Origin: Methylophilus sp. DW102
GTDB lineage: Bacteria > Pseudomonadota > Gammaproteobacteria > Burkholderiales > Methylophilaceae
Assembly: GCF_037076555.1 (NCBI RefSeq)
Contig: NZ_AP029023.1
Span: forward strand, 1,364,001 to 1,428,000
Direction: 5' to 3'
DNA: 64,000 bases
Below the pieces are notes generated by a model. That model had not been told where the DNA came from, made no database searches, and was given only the letters and a program-made list of their open reading frames with translations. Below are positions 63,906 to 64,000 of the stretch, piece by piece. Both the position numbers and the translations under genes were made by a program. Numbering within the stretch: position 1 is the first letter of the stretch; each line of letters opens with the position of its first letter.

Positions 63906-64000
63906 CAAGACTCTTGCTCTTTTTTTTCTGCAGCCGCCTTAGCTTCTGCAGGTTTTTCAGCGGCATAAAACTCAGGGTAAGCCATCTTGTCGCAGATCAG
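63905..64000 (-). CDS. Tail assembly chaperone (Mu gp41-like), partial
   Basis: The 3' end of a gene that starts beyond the window: 31 codons, ending MAYPEFYAAEKPAEAKAAAE and a Lys-Glu tail. The frame GCA GAA AAA AAA GAG contains the heptamer A AAA AAA, a classic -1 slippery site, ten codons or fewer before the stop at 63905. Position before the tape measure fits the lambda G-like chaperone. Confidence 0.65.
   Translation of the reverse strand: MICDKMAYPEFYAAEKPAEAKAAAEKKEQES

Larger units (their letters stand above)
53737..64000 (-). mobile_element. Mu-like prophage, right (late gene) part
   Basis: A block of minus-strand Mu-type genes in Mu order: gp41-type chaperones, tape measure, gp43, gp44, gp45, gp46, gp47, gp48, tail fibre, fibre assembly, com, methylase. 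The right end is placed by the 5'-TG at 53737, followed by two 13-bp direct repeats. No gin-like invertase is seen. The left half with transposase and head genes lies beyond 64000. The exact boundary is inferred. Confidence 0.85.

Noticed and set aside
1..64000. tRNA, rRNA, CRISPR arrays and IS elements
   Set aside because: Looked for by eye (T-loop patterns, regular spaced repeats, transposase motifs). None was found in the window; a covariance-model search would be needed to exclude a missed tRNA.

Overview
The window is a contiguous piece of a betaproteobacterial chromosome, most likely from a methylotroph of the Methylophilaceae type. The clue is a cluster for oxidising trimethylamine, trimethylamine N-oxide and dimethylamine, set in typical proteobacterial housekeeping neighbourhoods (pabC-mltG-tmk-holB-pilZ-tatD). 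The organism assignment is inference; no rRNA, tRNA or CRISPR array was seen in the 64 kb.

Layout. 1-5 kb: the tail of a diguanylate cyclase, the ribosome GTPase ylqF, a DUF481 outer-membrane protein, a methyltransferase, OmpW and a small exported coiled-coil protein. 5-18.4 kb: a metal-handling island. It holds an exported M14/AstE-like zinc enzyme, a four-gene operon (TonB receptor, ABC ATPase, two DUF3526 permeases), a second TonB receptor behind a small His/Cys membrane protein, and the operon ZIP transporter - CobW - CobW - DUF1826. Palindromes sharing the core GCAACAATGTTGC (two sites exact, a third related) lie upstream of the ZIP operon and of the M14 enzyme and look like a shared operator. 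A Zur-like Fur-family gene sits downstream at 33.4 kb behind selO.

18.5-32.7 kb: the methylated-amine cluster. Tmm oxidises trimethylamine to TMAO, Tdm splits TMAO to dimethylamine and formaldehyde, and DmmABC with a GcvT-like partner demethylates dimethylamine. An APC permease, a NarX/NarL-like two-component system and an orphan PAS protein are embedded in it. 32.8-39 kb: a DCC thiol oxidoreductase, the Zur-like regulator, SelO, and an exosortase H module (xrtH, its partner membrane protein, and an S8 protease with a C-terminal VPTLPEWG sorting signal). 39-53.3 kb: an RNase II family protein, two methyltransferase-fold proteins, a GGDEF-EAL protein with an ethylene-receptor-like membrane sensor broken by a one-base frameshift, a MazG-like protein, a YbaK-like deacylase, the pabC-to-tatD cluster, and an MBL-fold hydrolase.

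From about 53.74 kb to the end of the window lies the right part of a Mu-like prophage on the minus strand: tail chaperones with a lambda G/GT-style slippery site, tape measure, gp43-gp48-type tail and baseplate genes, tail fibre, Com, and a Dam-type adenine methylase where Mu carries mom. The right end appears to have landed in the 5' part of a small membrane-protein gene, and two 13-bp direct repeats near it are probably transposase-binding sites. The left half of the prophage is outside the window.
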